Position numbers and translations under genes: made by a program. From contig NZ_JBHZRJ010000005.1 in NCBI RefSeq assembly GCF_043641555.1, positions 310,001 to 374,000 of the forward strand: a stretch of DNA of 64,000 nucleotides, in the 5' to 3' direction. The notes under the pieces are model-generated. The model made no database searches. It was not told where the DNA came from and was given only the letters and a program-made list of their open reading frames with translations. Shown in pieces: positions 7,782 through 15,574 of the stretch (the first letter of the stretch is position 1; each line of letters begins with the position of its first letter). Source of the stretch: Saccharospirillum alexandrii_A (lineage in GTDB: Bacteria; Pseudomonadota; Gammaproteobacteria; Pseudomonadales; Natronospirillaceae).

Positions 7782-9611
7782 TTAAGTAACCAACGAGGTA
7801 TCCCGGGGGTTACGGGGAGCATACCGGGCCGGTAGCTGGTCGATGTGGTCGAAGGTGCGGGGGTCTTTGTAGGGGAGTTTCATGAAGCCGCGCAGGCCGA
7901 GGCCCTGGATGTCTTTGACGGCGGCGAGCATGCGGTTGAGGTGGTTGCGGAAGTTGTCTTCCTGGCTGGCGTCGAGCAGGCGGTAGTAGTTGTGGATTTT
8001 CAGGTTGCGCGGCAGTACCTCGAAGATGATGCAGCCGGTGTGGTGGATGCGGTCGAGGGCTTCGATCTCGTCCATGATCGAGGGCGGCAGGGTCAGGTAT
8101 TCGTCGGGGTCGCGGCCGTCTTCGAAGTAGGAGTGCATGCGTTCTGTGTCTTCGCCTTTTGGGGCCGGGGTGACTAGGTAGGGGATGCGCAGGCTTTTGG
8201 GGGGTATGAAGGCATCGGTTTCACGGCGGCGGTCGAGGTGTAGGGTGTCGCGGGCGTTGTACATGACGGCCTTGAAGGTGCCCTGGCGGTAGACGCCTCG
8301 CGCCAGGTTGACCATGTTGTTGACCGACTGGTGGAACGAACGGCGCAGTTCGGGGTTGTGCAGGCTGAAGGCGGATTCGATGCGTACGCCCTCGGCGTGC
8401 CATTTTACGGCCAGGCCGCCGACGATGGGGTAGCGGCCGAGGCGGCTGACGGCGGCGACGAAGGCTTTTTCGGTTTCGCCCATGCCTTGCAGGTAGTTTT
8501 TGTAGTATTTGTCGAGTTGTTCGTCTTCGACGTCCATCAGGGTGTCGTCGGGGTTTTCCTGACGCAGGAAGGATTTGCGCGAGCTGTAGACGGCGGTGTC
8601 GACTTCGCGATGGCGCTCGCTGACCCAGACGGGAATCATCGGTGCCAGGTCGTCAGCCGGGGCCATGGCGACGATGTGTCGCATGCGGGTCATGTGGCCG
8701 AGGAAGTAGTTGCCGGCCTGTTGGCGCTGGTCGGTGTCGTCGTCGAGCATGGCTGCAAGCACGCGGGCGAATTCGATGGGCAGGCCGAGCGCCTGGGGTG
8801 TGATGACTTTGCGGCCGAATCGGCAGCCCTGGCCTGAGGCGAGTGCATACAGGGTGGCGGCGGTGCCTTGTTCGTCGAACCGGGGGGATGAGAGGCCGCC
8901 GTTCAGTTGTTCGTCGCCAATGAAGTAGACGTCGCCGAGTTTGGCGTTGGTGTGTTGCAGGTCGGACGACATTAAGTCCATGACGCTGTTGGAGATGAAC
9001 TGGTGGTCGGCGTCGAGCTGGGAGAAGACCGATGAGCCCCAGTCGATCAGTTGCACCTGTTCGGTGGCCGGGTCGAAGACGAGGTTGCTGGGTTTGATGT
9101 CGCCGTGAACGATGGGGCGCCACTGGCCCTGGGAGTCGGTTCGGGTGCGCAGGTAGCGCAGCAGGTCGGATAATTGAGCCGCGATGTTAAGGATCAGCTG
9201 CGGCGGCAGTCGACCGGCTTTGAGGCCGTAGTCGTCGAGGTCGAGCCCCGGGGCGCGGGTCATCACCAATATGGCTTGTTTGCCGACGCGGACGAAGTCT
9301 TTGACCTGGGGGATTTGCGGGTGGTCGAGCAATGATTGCAGGTCGCTTTCTTCTTCGAGCCGGTCTTGGACGTGTTGGGGCAGGTTGATGCGTGAGAATT
9401 TGAACACCAAATCAACCCCGGTGCGGGTTTTGCCGCCAAACACGAAGCCGAAGGCGCCCTTGCCGATCAGTTCAATCTCCTGATACCCCAACCGCTCCAG
9501 CTGACGCATACAGAGCTTGATCCAGGCTTTGAGCTTGGCGGCGTCCTGATGCGAGAGCAAATAGATGCTTTGCTCTTCAGGGATGTAAAAGTGCTTGAGG
9601 CTGTGCTCCAC
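7782..9611 (-). CDS. Eukaryotic-type Ser/Thr protein kinase with unknown C-terminal region
   Basis: 609 residues. The N-terminal kinase domain spans about 43-310: glycine-rich loop 'GKGAFGFVFGG' (50-60), ATP-site Lys in 'VFKF' (about 71), catalytic loop 'HGDIKPSN' (169-176, Asp171) and a Mg-binding motif that reads DWG (190-192) in place of DFG. All residues needed for phosphotransfer appear present. The C-terminal 300 residues match no family I know. No transmembrane segment or PASTA repeat, so it is cytoplasmic. Start is GTG with AGGAG 8 nt upstream. It stands alone, with palindromic elements on both sides and no neighbouring phosphatase or FHA protein. Substrates unknown. Confidence 0.85.
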   Translation of the reverse strand: MEHSLKHFYIPEEQSIYLLSHQDAAKLKAWIKLCMRQLERLGYQEIELIGKGAFGFVFGGKTRTGVDLVFKFSRINLPQHVQDRLEEESDLQSLLDHPQIPQVKDFVRVGKQAILVMTRAPGLDLDDYGLKAGRLPPQLILNIAAQLSDLLRYLRTRTDSQGQWRPIVHGDIKPSNLVFDPATEQVQLIDWGSSVFSQLDADHQFISNSVMDLMSSDLQHTNAKLGDVYFIGDEQLNGGLSSPRFDEQGTAATLYALASGQGCRFGRKVITPQALGLPIEFARVLAAMLDDDTDQRQQAGNYFLGHMTRMRHIVAMAPADDLAPMIPVWVSERHREVDTAVYSSRKSFLRQENPDDTLMDVEDEQLDKYYKNYLQGMGETEKAFVAAVSRLGRYPIVGGLAVKWHAEGVRIESAFSLHNPELRRSFHQSVNNMVNLARGVYRQGTFKAVMYNARDTLHLDRRRETDAFIPPKSLRIPYLVTPAPKGEDTERMHSYFEDGRDPDEYLTLPPSIMDEIEALDRIHHTGCIIFEVLPRNLKIHNYYRLLDASQEDNFRNHLNRMLAAVKDIQGLGLRGFMKLPYKDPRTFDHIDQLPARYAPRNPRDTSLVT

Positions 9612-9741
9612 CGGCTGGCTCCTGTCTGGTAAGCCCAGTTTGGCTAATCATGGCTGGAGTTTCCAGCGCCGTGGTCGTGCCATGAGTCAGTAATTCGCGA
9701 GGGTAAGTTGGTTCGGTGGTTGTTTTGACTTTGGTGGCTTG

Positions 9742-9920
9742 CGGACTATCGGGTACTCCTACTGGAGGCACGCCGTAAATCCTTCCATGGAGGCTCGCTG
9801 CCCGGATATGAATCCCTTCCATGGGATCCACCCTTCGGGCTCGCTGCGCTCATGCCAAAACGCTCCTGGCGTTTTGGTCCCTGCGGTCAGACGACCTCCA
9901 GTAGGAGCACCCGACAGTCC
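9742..9920 (+). repeat. Palindromic element, type 3, enlarged
   Basis: Arms GGACTATCGGGT..CCTACTGGAGG and CCTCCAGTAGG..ACCCGACAGTCC. The interior is about 75 bases longer than in other copies and holds extra hairpins, including AAAACGCTCCTGGCGTTTT, plus a second CCTTCCATGG. It looks like an element with an insertion or a composite of two. Confidence 0.8.
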
Positions 9921-9966
9921 TTCGATCATCTGCGGTTACATTGACGCGAATTTCTGACTCAAGGCA

Positions 9967-10704
9967 CTAATTCTGGTGGCGTACCCGTTCGTACACACAA
10001 AGATTAACTGCGGACGCAAGATTCAACGATTCTATGACACCGGAGCCTGGGATTGTGAAGGCGGTGGCGTTCAGGTCGGTTAAAGCTTCGCGGGGAACAC
10101 CTCTGGCTTCGTTGCCGAAGACGTAGCAGTCGACTGATTTGAAGCTGGGGCTTGTGAGTGGTTCGCCGCTCATGTCCAGGCTGGCAAGGTTCGAGAAACG
10201 CCCGGTTAAACTGTCCAAAGGTACATCCAACTCCATCGGCACATGAAAAATCGCCCCCATGCTGGCGCGCACGACTTTGGGGTTGTAGGGGTCGACGCTG
10301 CCGGGGCTGAGCAGGCAGCGAAAGCCGCCGAACCAGGCCAGGGTGCGCAGTATGGTGCCCAGGTTGCCCGGGTCCTGAATTTCGTGGAGGTAGATGGCGA
10401 TGTCGGTTTTGGTGGCGACTGGTGAGGGTGATGCTGGGGTAATGGGCACCACGGCCACGATGCCCTGGGGGGTTTTGGTATCGCTGATCTGCGCCATTTT
10501 TTTGCTGCTGATCAGTTGGGTGCGCAGCGGGCTTTGCCAGTTTTCATACGCTTCCGTGACCAGCAGCTCGGCCTGGCGCAGGGCTGGTTGGTGTTCGGCG
10601 GCGCGTTGCAGTTCGAGCACCAGGTGCTCACCTTCAACCAGGTAGTGACCGAACTGGTTGCGGTATTTTTTCTGGTGCAGTTTTTTGATGTCGTCGAGTT
10701 TCAC
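9967..10704 (-). CDS. TrmH/SpoU-family RNA 2'-O-methyltransferase
   Basis: 245 residues. The C-terminal SPOUT domain (about 100-243) has all three family motifs: 'HEIQDPGNLGTILRTLAWFG', 'CYVFGNEARGVP' and 'IPGSGVIESLNLASAVNLCV', which bind SAM through the knot. The N-terminal ~90 residues resemble the substrate-binding domain of RlmB-like methylases. Such enzymes methylate ribose 2'-OH of rRNA or tRNA; the target nucleotide is not deducible. Its GTG start overlaps the stop of the upstream FAD dehydrogenase (GTGA), indicating translational coupling. Confidence 0.88.
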   Translation of the reverse strand: MKLDDIKKLHQKKYRNQFGHYLVEGEHLVLELQRAAEHQPALRQAELLVTEAYENWQSPLRTQLISSKKMAQISDTKTPQGIVAVVPITPASPSPVATKTDIAIYLHEIQDPGNLGTILRTLAWFGGFRCLLSPGSVDPYNPKVVRASMGAIFHVPMELDVPLDSLTGRFSNLASLDMSGEPLTSPSFKSVDCYVFGNEARGVPREALTDLNATAFTIPGSGVIESLNLASAVNLCVYERVRHQN

Positions 10705-12338
10705 GCCGGCACACCTGTTTCTGCTCCCGCATCAGCCAGCATGGCCAGCGCCAGGGCTTCGGCGACTTTGATGCCGTCGACCCCGGCCGAGAGAATACCG
10801 CCCGCGTAGCCTGCCCCCTCGCCCGCCGGGTAGAGCCCGCGGGTGTTGATGCTTTGCAGGGTAGCGTTGTCGCGTTTGATGCGGATCGGCGATGAGGTGC
10901 GGGTTTCGATGCCGGTTAATATGGCGTCGTCACGGTCGAAGCCGCGAATCTGTTTGCCGAAGGCGGGCAGCGCTTCACGGATGGCCTCGATGGCGTAGGC
11001 CGGTAGCGAGGGGGCCAGGTCGCCGAGTTTGATGCCGGGTTGGTAGGAAGGTTCTACTTCGCCCAGCGTATTCGATGGGGTGCTGCGAATGAAGTCGCCG
11101 ACCAGTTGCGCCGGAGCGCAATAGTCTTTGCCACCCAGTTCATAGGCTGTGGATTCGAGTTGTTCTTGCAGTTCCACACCCGCCAAAGGGCCGCCGGGGA
11201 AGTCCTGTTCGGGGCTGATGCCGACGACGATGCCTGAGTTGGCGTTGCGTTCGTTGCGCGAATACTGGCTCATGCCGTTGGTGACGACCCGGCCGGGTTC
11301 GGAGGTGGCGGCGACGACGGTGCCGCCCGGGCACATGCAAAAGCTGTAAACAGCGCGGCCGTTTTTAGCGTGGTGCACGAGTTTGTAGTCGGCGGCGCCG
11401 AGTTCGGGGTGGCCAGCGTATTTGCCGAGGCGGGCTTTGTCGATCAGCGATTGCGGATGTTCAATGCGAAAGCCAATGGCGAAAGGTTTGGCTTCGACGT
11501 AGACGCCTTGTTTGTGCAACATGCGGAAGGTGTCGCGGGCGCTGTGGCCAAGGGCCATGATGACGTAACGGCTGTCGATGTGCTCGCCGTTTTCGAGGGT
11601 GACGCCGGTTGCCCGGCCATCATCCAGCGTCACTTCGGTGACTTTGCTTTCAAAGCGGATCTCGCCGCCCAGGGCGATGATCTCTTCACGCATTTTGGCG
11701 ACCACACCGGTCAGCCTGAAGGTGCCGATGTGGGGTTTGCTGACGAACAGTATTTCTTCCGGCGCGCCGGCCCGCACGAATTCGTGCATGACTTTGCGGC
11801 CATAGAATTTCGGGTCTTTGATCTGGCTGTACAATTTGCCATCGGAAAACAGTCCTGCCCCACCCTCGCCAAACTGGACGTTCGATTCCGGCGACAGTTC
11901 ATGCTTGCGCCACAGGGCCCAGGTGTCTTTGGTGCGGCGGCGAACGTCTTTACCGCGCTCCAATACAATGGGTTTGAAGCCCATCTGCGCGAGAATCAGG
12001 GCCGCGAACAGGCCGCAGGGGCCGAAACCGATGACGACGGGGCGTTCGGTGATGCTAGCGGGGGCCTGGCCGACGGGGTAATAAGCGGTATCGGGTGCCG
12101 GGCGAACGTGTTGGTCGTCGACAAAGCGCTCTAGCACGACTGTCTCGTCGCGCACTTCGAGGTCGACGATGTAGACGAATTTGATTTCCGAGTTCTTCTT
12201 GCGCGCATCGTAGCTGCGCTTGAACACGGTAAAAGACACCAAATCGGCATCGGCCAGTTTCAGCCGGGCAACAATGGCCGGGCGCAAGGCTTCAGGCGGG
12301 TGATCAAGCGGTAGGGCAAGTTCATTAAGGCGAATCAT
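10701..12338 (-). CDS. NAD(P)/FAD-dependent oxidoreductase (COG2509-type)
   Basis: 545 residues. An N-terminal region of about 95 residues precedes the FAD-binding Rossmann motif 'VVIGFGPCGLFAALILAQMG' (about 100-119) ending in 'IVLERG'. The second flavin motif 'GLYPAGEGAGYAGGILSAG' lies near the C-terminus. This is the widespread uncharacterised dehydrogenase family often named from its FAD fold; no substrate is established that I know of. Start ATG with AGGAC upstream. First gene of a two-gene unit with the RNA methylase. Family assignment is good, biochemical role open. Confidence 0.87.
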   Translation of the reverse strand: MIRLNELALPLDHPPEALRPAIVARLKLADADLVSFTVFKRSYDARKKNSEIKFVYIVDLEVRDETVVLERFVDDQHVRPAPDTAYYPVGQAPASITERPVVIGFGPCGLFAALILAQMGFKPIVLERGKDVRRRTKDTWALWRKHELSPESNVQFGEGGAGLFSDGKLYSQIKDPKFYGRKVMHEFVRAGAPEEILFVSKPHIGTFRLTGVVAKMREEIIALGGEIRFESKVTEVTLDDGRATGVTLENGEHIDSRYVIMALGHSARDTFRMLHKQGVYVEAKPFAIGFRIEHPQSLIDKARLGKYAGHPELGAADYKLVHHAKNGRAVYSFCMCPGGTVVAATSEPGRVVTNGMSQYSRNERNANSGIVVGISPEQDFPGGPLAGVELQEQLESTAYELGGKDYCAPAQLVGDFIRSTPSNTLGEVEPSYQPGIKLGDLAPSLPAYAIEAIREALPAFGKQIRGFDRDDAILTGIETRTSSPIRIKRDNATLQSINTRGLYPAGEGAGYAGGILSAGVDGIKVAEALALAMLADAGAETGVPA

Positions 12339-12397
12339 TCTTAGTCCTGGTCGGTGACTCCGACATGGTGGCTATACTGTGGCTTTGGTCCACGTCA

Positions 12398-12498
12398 GCT
12401 ACCAGTGGTACTTCTGCGGGGTCGGCGTGAATCCGTCCATGGAGCCTAGACCGAAACATCCATGTTTCGGACTCCCCCGCAGAAGCACCACCGGCATC
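12398..12498 (+). repeat. Palindromic element, type 1
   Basis: Arms ACCAGTGGTACTTCTGCGGGG and CCCCGCAGAAGCACCACCGG. Inner hairpin CCGAAACATCCATGTTTCGG. It lies upstream of the oxidoreductase and upstream of rlmE, in a divergent gap. Confidence 0.87.
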
Positions 12499-12615
12499 CG
12501 ACGCTCGCAATGTGGTCACTCTGAAACTGGGTTAAAAAAACGTCGAATATCGGCCTCTGGGTGCCGAATGGGGAGGAATTATACGCTTCGGGCTGTGTTG
12601 TGTCAGTCCTGTGGT

Positions 12616-12645
12616 TTTACGCCCTACCCGGCCACAGCGTACAAT
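12616..12645 (+). promoter_or_regulatory. Candidate rlmE promoter
   Basis: TACAAT at 12640-12645 is a good -10 hexamer; TTTACG 18 bp upstream is a fair -35. It lies 37 bases before rlmE. Confidence 0.45.
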
Positions 12646-12682
12646 GGCGGCTTATTCGATGAATCAGCACGGTTAATTGGCT

Positions 12683-13303
12683 ATGGCCCGATCCAAAAGC
12701 AGCAGTCGGTGGCTCGAAGAGCATGTAAACGACCCCTTCGTGAAACAGGCGCAGATCGACGGTTACCGCTCGCGCGCCAGCTACAAACTGCTGGAAATCA
12801 ACACCAAAGACAAACTGATCCACCCGAACATGCTGGTCATGGACCTGGGCTCAGCGCCCGGCGGCTGGTCGCAGGTGTCGGCCAAATTGGTGGGGCACAA
12901 GGGCCGGGTGATCGCGTCGGACATTCTGCCGATGGATTCGATTGCGGGCGTGGAGTTCATTCAGGGCGATTTCACCGAGGAAGCGGTGTTCGATGAGATT
13001 ATGGCCACGCTGGATGGCACTCTGGCCGATGTGGTGATCTCCGATATGGCGCCGAACATCAGCGGTGTGGATGTGGCAGACCAGGCGTCTTCAATGTATC
13101 TGGTCGAGCTGGCGCTCGATATGGCGCGCCAGGTATTGAAGCCAAAAGGCAGCTTTGTGGCCAAAGTGTTTCACGGCGAAGGCTACGATGAGTACGTGAA
13201 AGACCTGCGAACGTCGTTCGATAAAGTAGTGATTCGCAAACCCGATTCATCACGGGCTCGCTCGCGGGAAGTGTATGTGGTTGGCAAGGGCTTTAAGGGG
13301 TAA
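12683..13303 (+). CDS. rlmE: 23S rRNA (uridine-2'-O)-methyltransferase RlmE
   Basis: Methylates U2552 in the A-loop of 23S rRNA (FtsJ/RrmJ). 206 residues. The start of the fold 'SSRWLEEHVNDPFVKQAQ' matches E. coli RlmE. SAM-binding 'VMDLGSAPGGWSQ' and the K-D-K-E catalytic set are present: Lys in 'SYKLLEI', Asp in 'VISDMAPN', Lys in 'FVAKVFHGEG', Glu in 'SREVYVV'. I take the ATG at 12683; a TTG two codons upstream is an alternative and neither has a strong ribosome site. The usual partner ftsH does not follow; a palindromic element lies 8 bases past the stop instead. Confidence 0.95.
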   Translation: MARSKSSSRWLEEHVNDPFVKQAQIDGYRSRASYKLLEINTKDKLIHPNMLVMDLGSAPGGWSQVSAKLVGHKGRVIASDILPMDSIAGVEFIQGDFTEEAVFDEIMATLDGTLADVVISDMAPNISGVDVADQASSMYLVELALDMARQVLKPKGSFVAKVFHGEGYDEYVKDLRTSFDKVVIRKPDSSRARSREVYVVGKGFKG

Positions 13304-13311
13304 GTTAGTCA

Positions 13312-13491
13312 CAAGTTCCGGAGTTCGAGGTTGTTTGGTTGCCAATAATCCGTATCAGCCACCGGGCATACCTCTCCGGGGTCGGCGTAAACCCTTCCAT
13401 GGGGCCTAGATCGCAGCATCCTTGCTGCGAACTTCCCCGGAGAGGTATGCCCGGCACCTGATACTTAACGTGTCGCGAACTCCGAAACTTG
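13312..13491 (+). repeat. Palindromic element, type 1, full length with terminal repeats
   Basis: The clearest full copy. Ends CAAGTTCCGGAGTTCG (13312) and CGAACTCCGAAACTTG (13476-13491) are near-perfect complements. The core at 13358-13458 has arms GGGCATACCTCTCCGGGG and complement, and inner hairpin TCGCAGCATCCTTGCTGCGA. Begins 8 bases after the rlmE stop. First member of a pair. Confidence 0.9.
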
Positions 13492-13678
13492 AGTTTGAGG
13501 TGACAAGCGCCTCCCCAATCAAGCAGCAGACGTAACTTTCTCGGCTAGACTCCTGAATGTCTACCTTAAATATTTTCCTATTCACACGACTACAAATAAC
13601 CCGACCTTTCCAAAGCGGGGCCTTTTCAATACTCTAGCGACACTCAAAATACTCACGTTGCGGTGTTGGCAACCAGCT

Positions 13679-13796
13679 AAGTGCCAGGTACCGGGTGTAC
13701 CTGTCCGGGGAAGTCTGAGGCATGGATGCCGAAGCCTAGCCCCCAGGGACGGGTTTACGGCGACCCCGGACAGGTATACCCGGTGCCTGGCACGAA
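13679..13796 (-). repeat. Palindromic element, type 1
   Basis: Arms TGCCAGGTACCGGGTGTACC..CCGGGG and complement, about 30 bp with few mismatches. The inner stem is TGAGGCATGGATGCCGAAG, a weaker version of the usual hairpin. Ends 40 bases before ettA; any reading frame that extends ettA upstream through it is an artefact. Confidence 0.87.
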
Positions 13797-13836
13797 CTCA
13801 CAGCAACAACCAGAAACGAACCCAAAAGGTGAACCG

Positions 13837-15492
13837 GTGGCTCAATACGTTTTTACTATGAACCGCGTCGGCAAGGTTGTACCGCCGAAAGAACAGATTT
13901 TGAAAGACATTTCGTTGTCTTTTTTCCCGGGGGCGAAGATCGGGGTGCTCGGTCTGAATGGCTCGGGTAAGTCGACCCTGCTGCGCATTATGGCTGGGGT
14001 TGATAAGGATTATCTGGGTGAGGCGCGGCCTCAGCCGGATCTGAACATTGGCTATTTGCCGCAGGAACCGGAACTGGACGAGTCGAAGACGGTGCGTGAA
14101 ACCGTTGAAGAGTCGCTGGCGCATTTGAAGGATGCCCAGGTTCAGCTGGAAGCGGTGTATGCGGCCTATGCCGAGCCGGATGCGGATTTCGACAAGCTGG
14201 CGGCGGAGCAGCAGAAGCTGGAGAACATTCTGGCGGCGGCCGATGGCCATAACCTGGAAAACCGGCTGGAAATCGCGGCCGATGCGCTGCGCCTGCCGCC
14301 CTGGGATGCGCCGGTTAAGAACCTCTCCGGGGGTGAGCGTCGCCGTGTGGCCTTGTGTCGCCTGTTGCTTTCCAGCCCCGATATGCTGCTGCTCGATGAA
14401 CCGACCAACCACCTCGATGCCGAGTCAGTCGCCTGGCTGGAGCGCTTTCTGCACGAGTTTACCGGTACCGTGGTGGCCATTACCCACGACCGTTACTTCC
14501 TCGATAACGTCGCCGGCTGGATTCTCGAGCTCGACCGTGGCCACGGCATTCCGTTCGAAGGCAACTACAGCCAGTGGCTGGAGAACAAGGAAAAGCGTTT
14601 GGAGATGGAATCCAAACAGCAACAATCGCACGAGAAGGCGGTTAAATCCGAGCTGGAGTGGGTGCGCCAGAACGCCAAGGGGCGCCAGGCCAAGTCGAAG
14701 GCGCGTTTGCGTCAGTTTGAAGAACTCAGCTCGCGTGAATTCCAGTCGCGTAACGAGACCAACGAGATCTACATTCCACCCGGTCCGCGCCTGGGCGATA
14801 AAGTGATTGAAGTCGAGGGCGTTTCCAAAACGTACAACGGCAACCTGCTGTATGAAGACCTCAACTTCACCGTACCACCGGGTGCCATTGTCGGCATCAT
14901 CGGCGGTAACGGGGCCGGTAAGTCGACCCTGTTCCGGATGATCGCCGGGCAGGAAACACCGGATTCGGGCGACATCACTGTCGGTGAGACGGTCGACCTG
15001 GCGTTTGTTGGCCAGATGCGTGAGCTGGACGACAGCAAGACCGCCTGGGAAGAGATTTCCGACGGTCAGGATTTGATTTCCGTGAACGGCTACGAGATCC
15101 CCTCGCGTGCCTACCTCGGCCGTTTCAACTTCAAAGGCAACAGTCAGCAGAAGTATGTGAAGCAGCTGTCGGGCGGTGAGCGCAACCGCCTGTTTTTGGC
15201 CAAGCTGCTGAAACAGGGCGGCAACGTGCTGTTGCTTGACGAACCGACCAACGATCTCGATGTTGAAACCCTGCGTGCACTGGAAGAAGCCATTCTGGCC
15301 TTCCCGGGTGCGGTAATGGTGATTTCGCACGATCGCTGGTTCCTCGACCGGGTGGCGACCCACATTCTGGCGTTTGAAGGTGATTCCAAAGCGGTATTCT
15401 TTGAAGGCAACTTCACCGAATACGATGCGGATTACCATAAGCGGACCGGTAACCAGGGCCCGAAACGCATCAAATACAAACGCATCAAGTAA
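13837..15492 (+). CDS. ettA: Energy-dependent translational throttle protein EttA (ABC-F ATPase)
   Basis: Soluble ABC-F ATPase that binds the ribosomal E site and gates entry into elongation according to ATP/ADP ratio. 551 residues with two ABC domains: first Walker A 'GLNGSGKST' (39-47), signature 'LSGGERRRVALCRLL', Walker B 'MLLLDEPTNHLD'; then the P-site tether linker 'EWVRQNAKGRQAKSKARL'; then a second Walker A 'GGNGAGKST', signature 'LSGGERNRLFLAKLL' and Walker B. The C-terminus 'PKRIKYKRIK' is typical of EttA. The start is GTG ('VAQYVFTMNRVGKVV'), chosen by match to E. coli EttA and by AAGGTGA just upstream. Confidence 0.96.
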   Translation: MAQYVFTMNRVGKVVPPKEQILKDISLSFFPGAKIGVLGLNGSGKSTLLRIMAGVDKDYLGEARPQPDLNIGYLPQEPELDESKTVRETVEESLAHLKDAQVQLEAVYAAYAEPDADFDKLAAEQQKLENILAAADGHNLENRLEIAADALRLPPWDAPVKNLSGGERRRVALCRLLLSSPDMLLLDEPTNHLDAESVAWLERFLHEFTGTVVAITHDRYFLDNVAGWILELDRGHGIPFEGNYSQWLENKEKRLEMESKQQQSHEKAVKSELEWVRQNAKGRQAKSKARLRQFEELSSREFQSRNETNEIYIPPGPRLGDKVIEVEGVSKTYNGNLLYEDLNFTVPPGAIVGIIGGNGAGKSTLFRMIAGQETPDSGDITVGETVDLAFVGQMRELDDSKTAWEEISDGQDLISVNGYEIPSRAYLGRFNFKGNSQQKYVKQLSGGERNRLFLAKLLKQGGNVLLLDEPTNDLDVETLRALEEAILAFPGAVMVISHDRWFLDRVATHILAFEGDSKAVFFEGNFTEYDADYHKRTGNQGPKRIKYKRIK

Positions 15493-15506
15493 GCGTATGT
15501 TATAAA

Positions 15507-15544
15507 AGGCAGGCTCAGTCGCGTACCGTGATCTGAGCCTGCCT
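15507..15544 (+). terminator. Hairpin after ettA
   Basis: Perfect 12-bp stem AGGCAGGCTCAG/CTGAGCCTGCCT with a 14-nt loop, starting 14 bases after the stop. No U-run follows, so it may stabilise the 3' end or need a factor to terminate. Confidence 0.5.
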
Positions 15545-15574
15545 GCCTGTCCCGCCCGCATTACGAGGAAGACC

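Noticed and set aside
13681..13836. N-terminal extension of EttA
   Set aside because: The frame is open because it runs through a palindromic element. EttA homology and the ribosome site start at the GTG at 13837.
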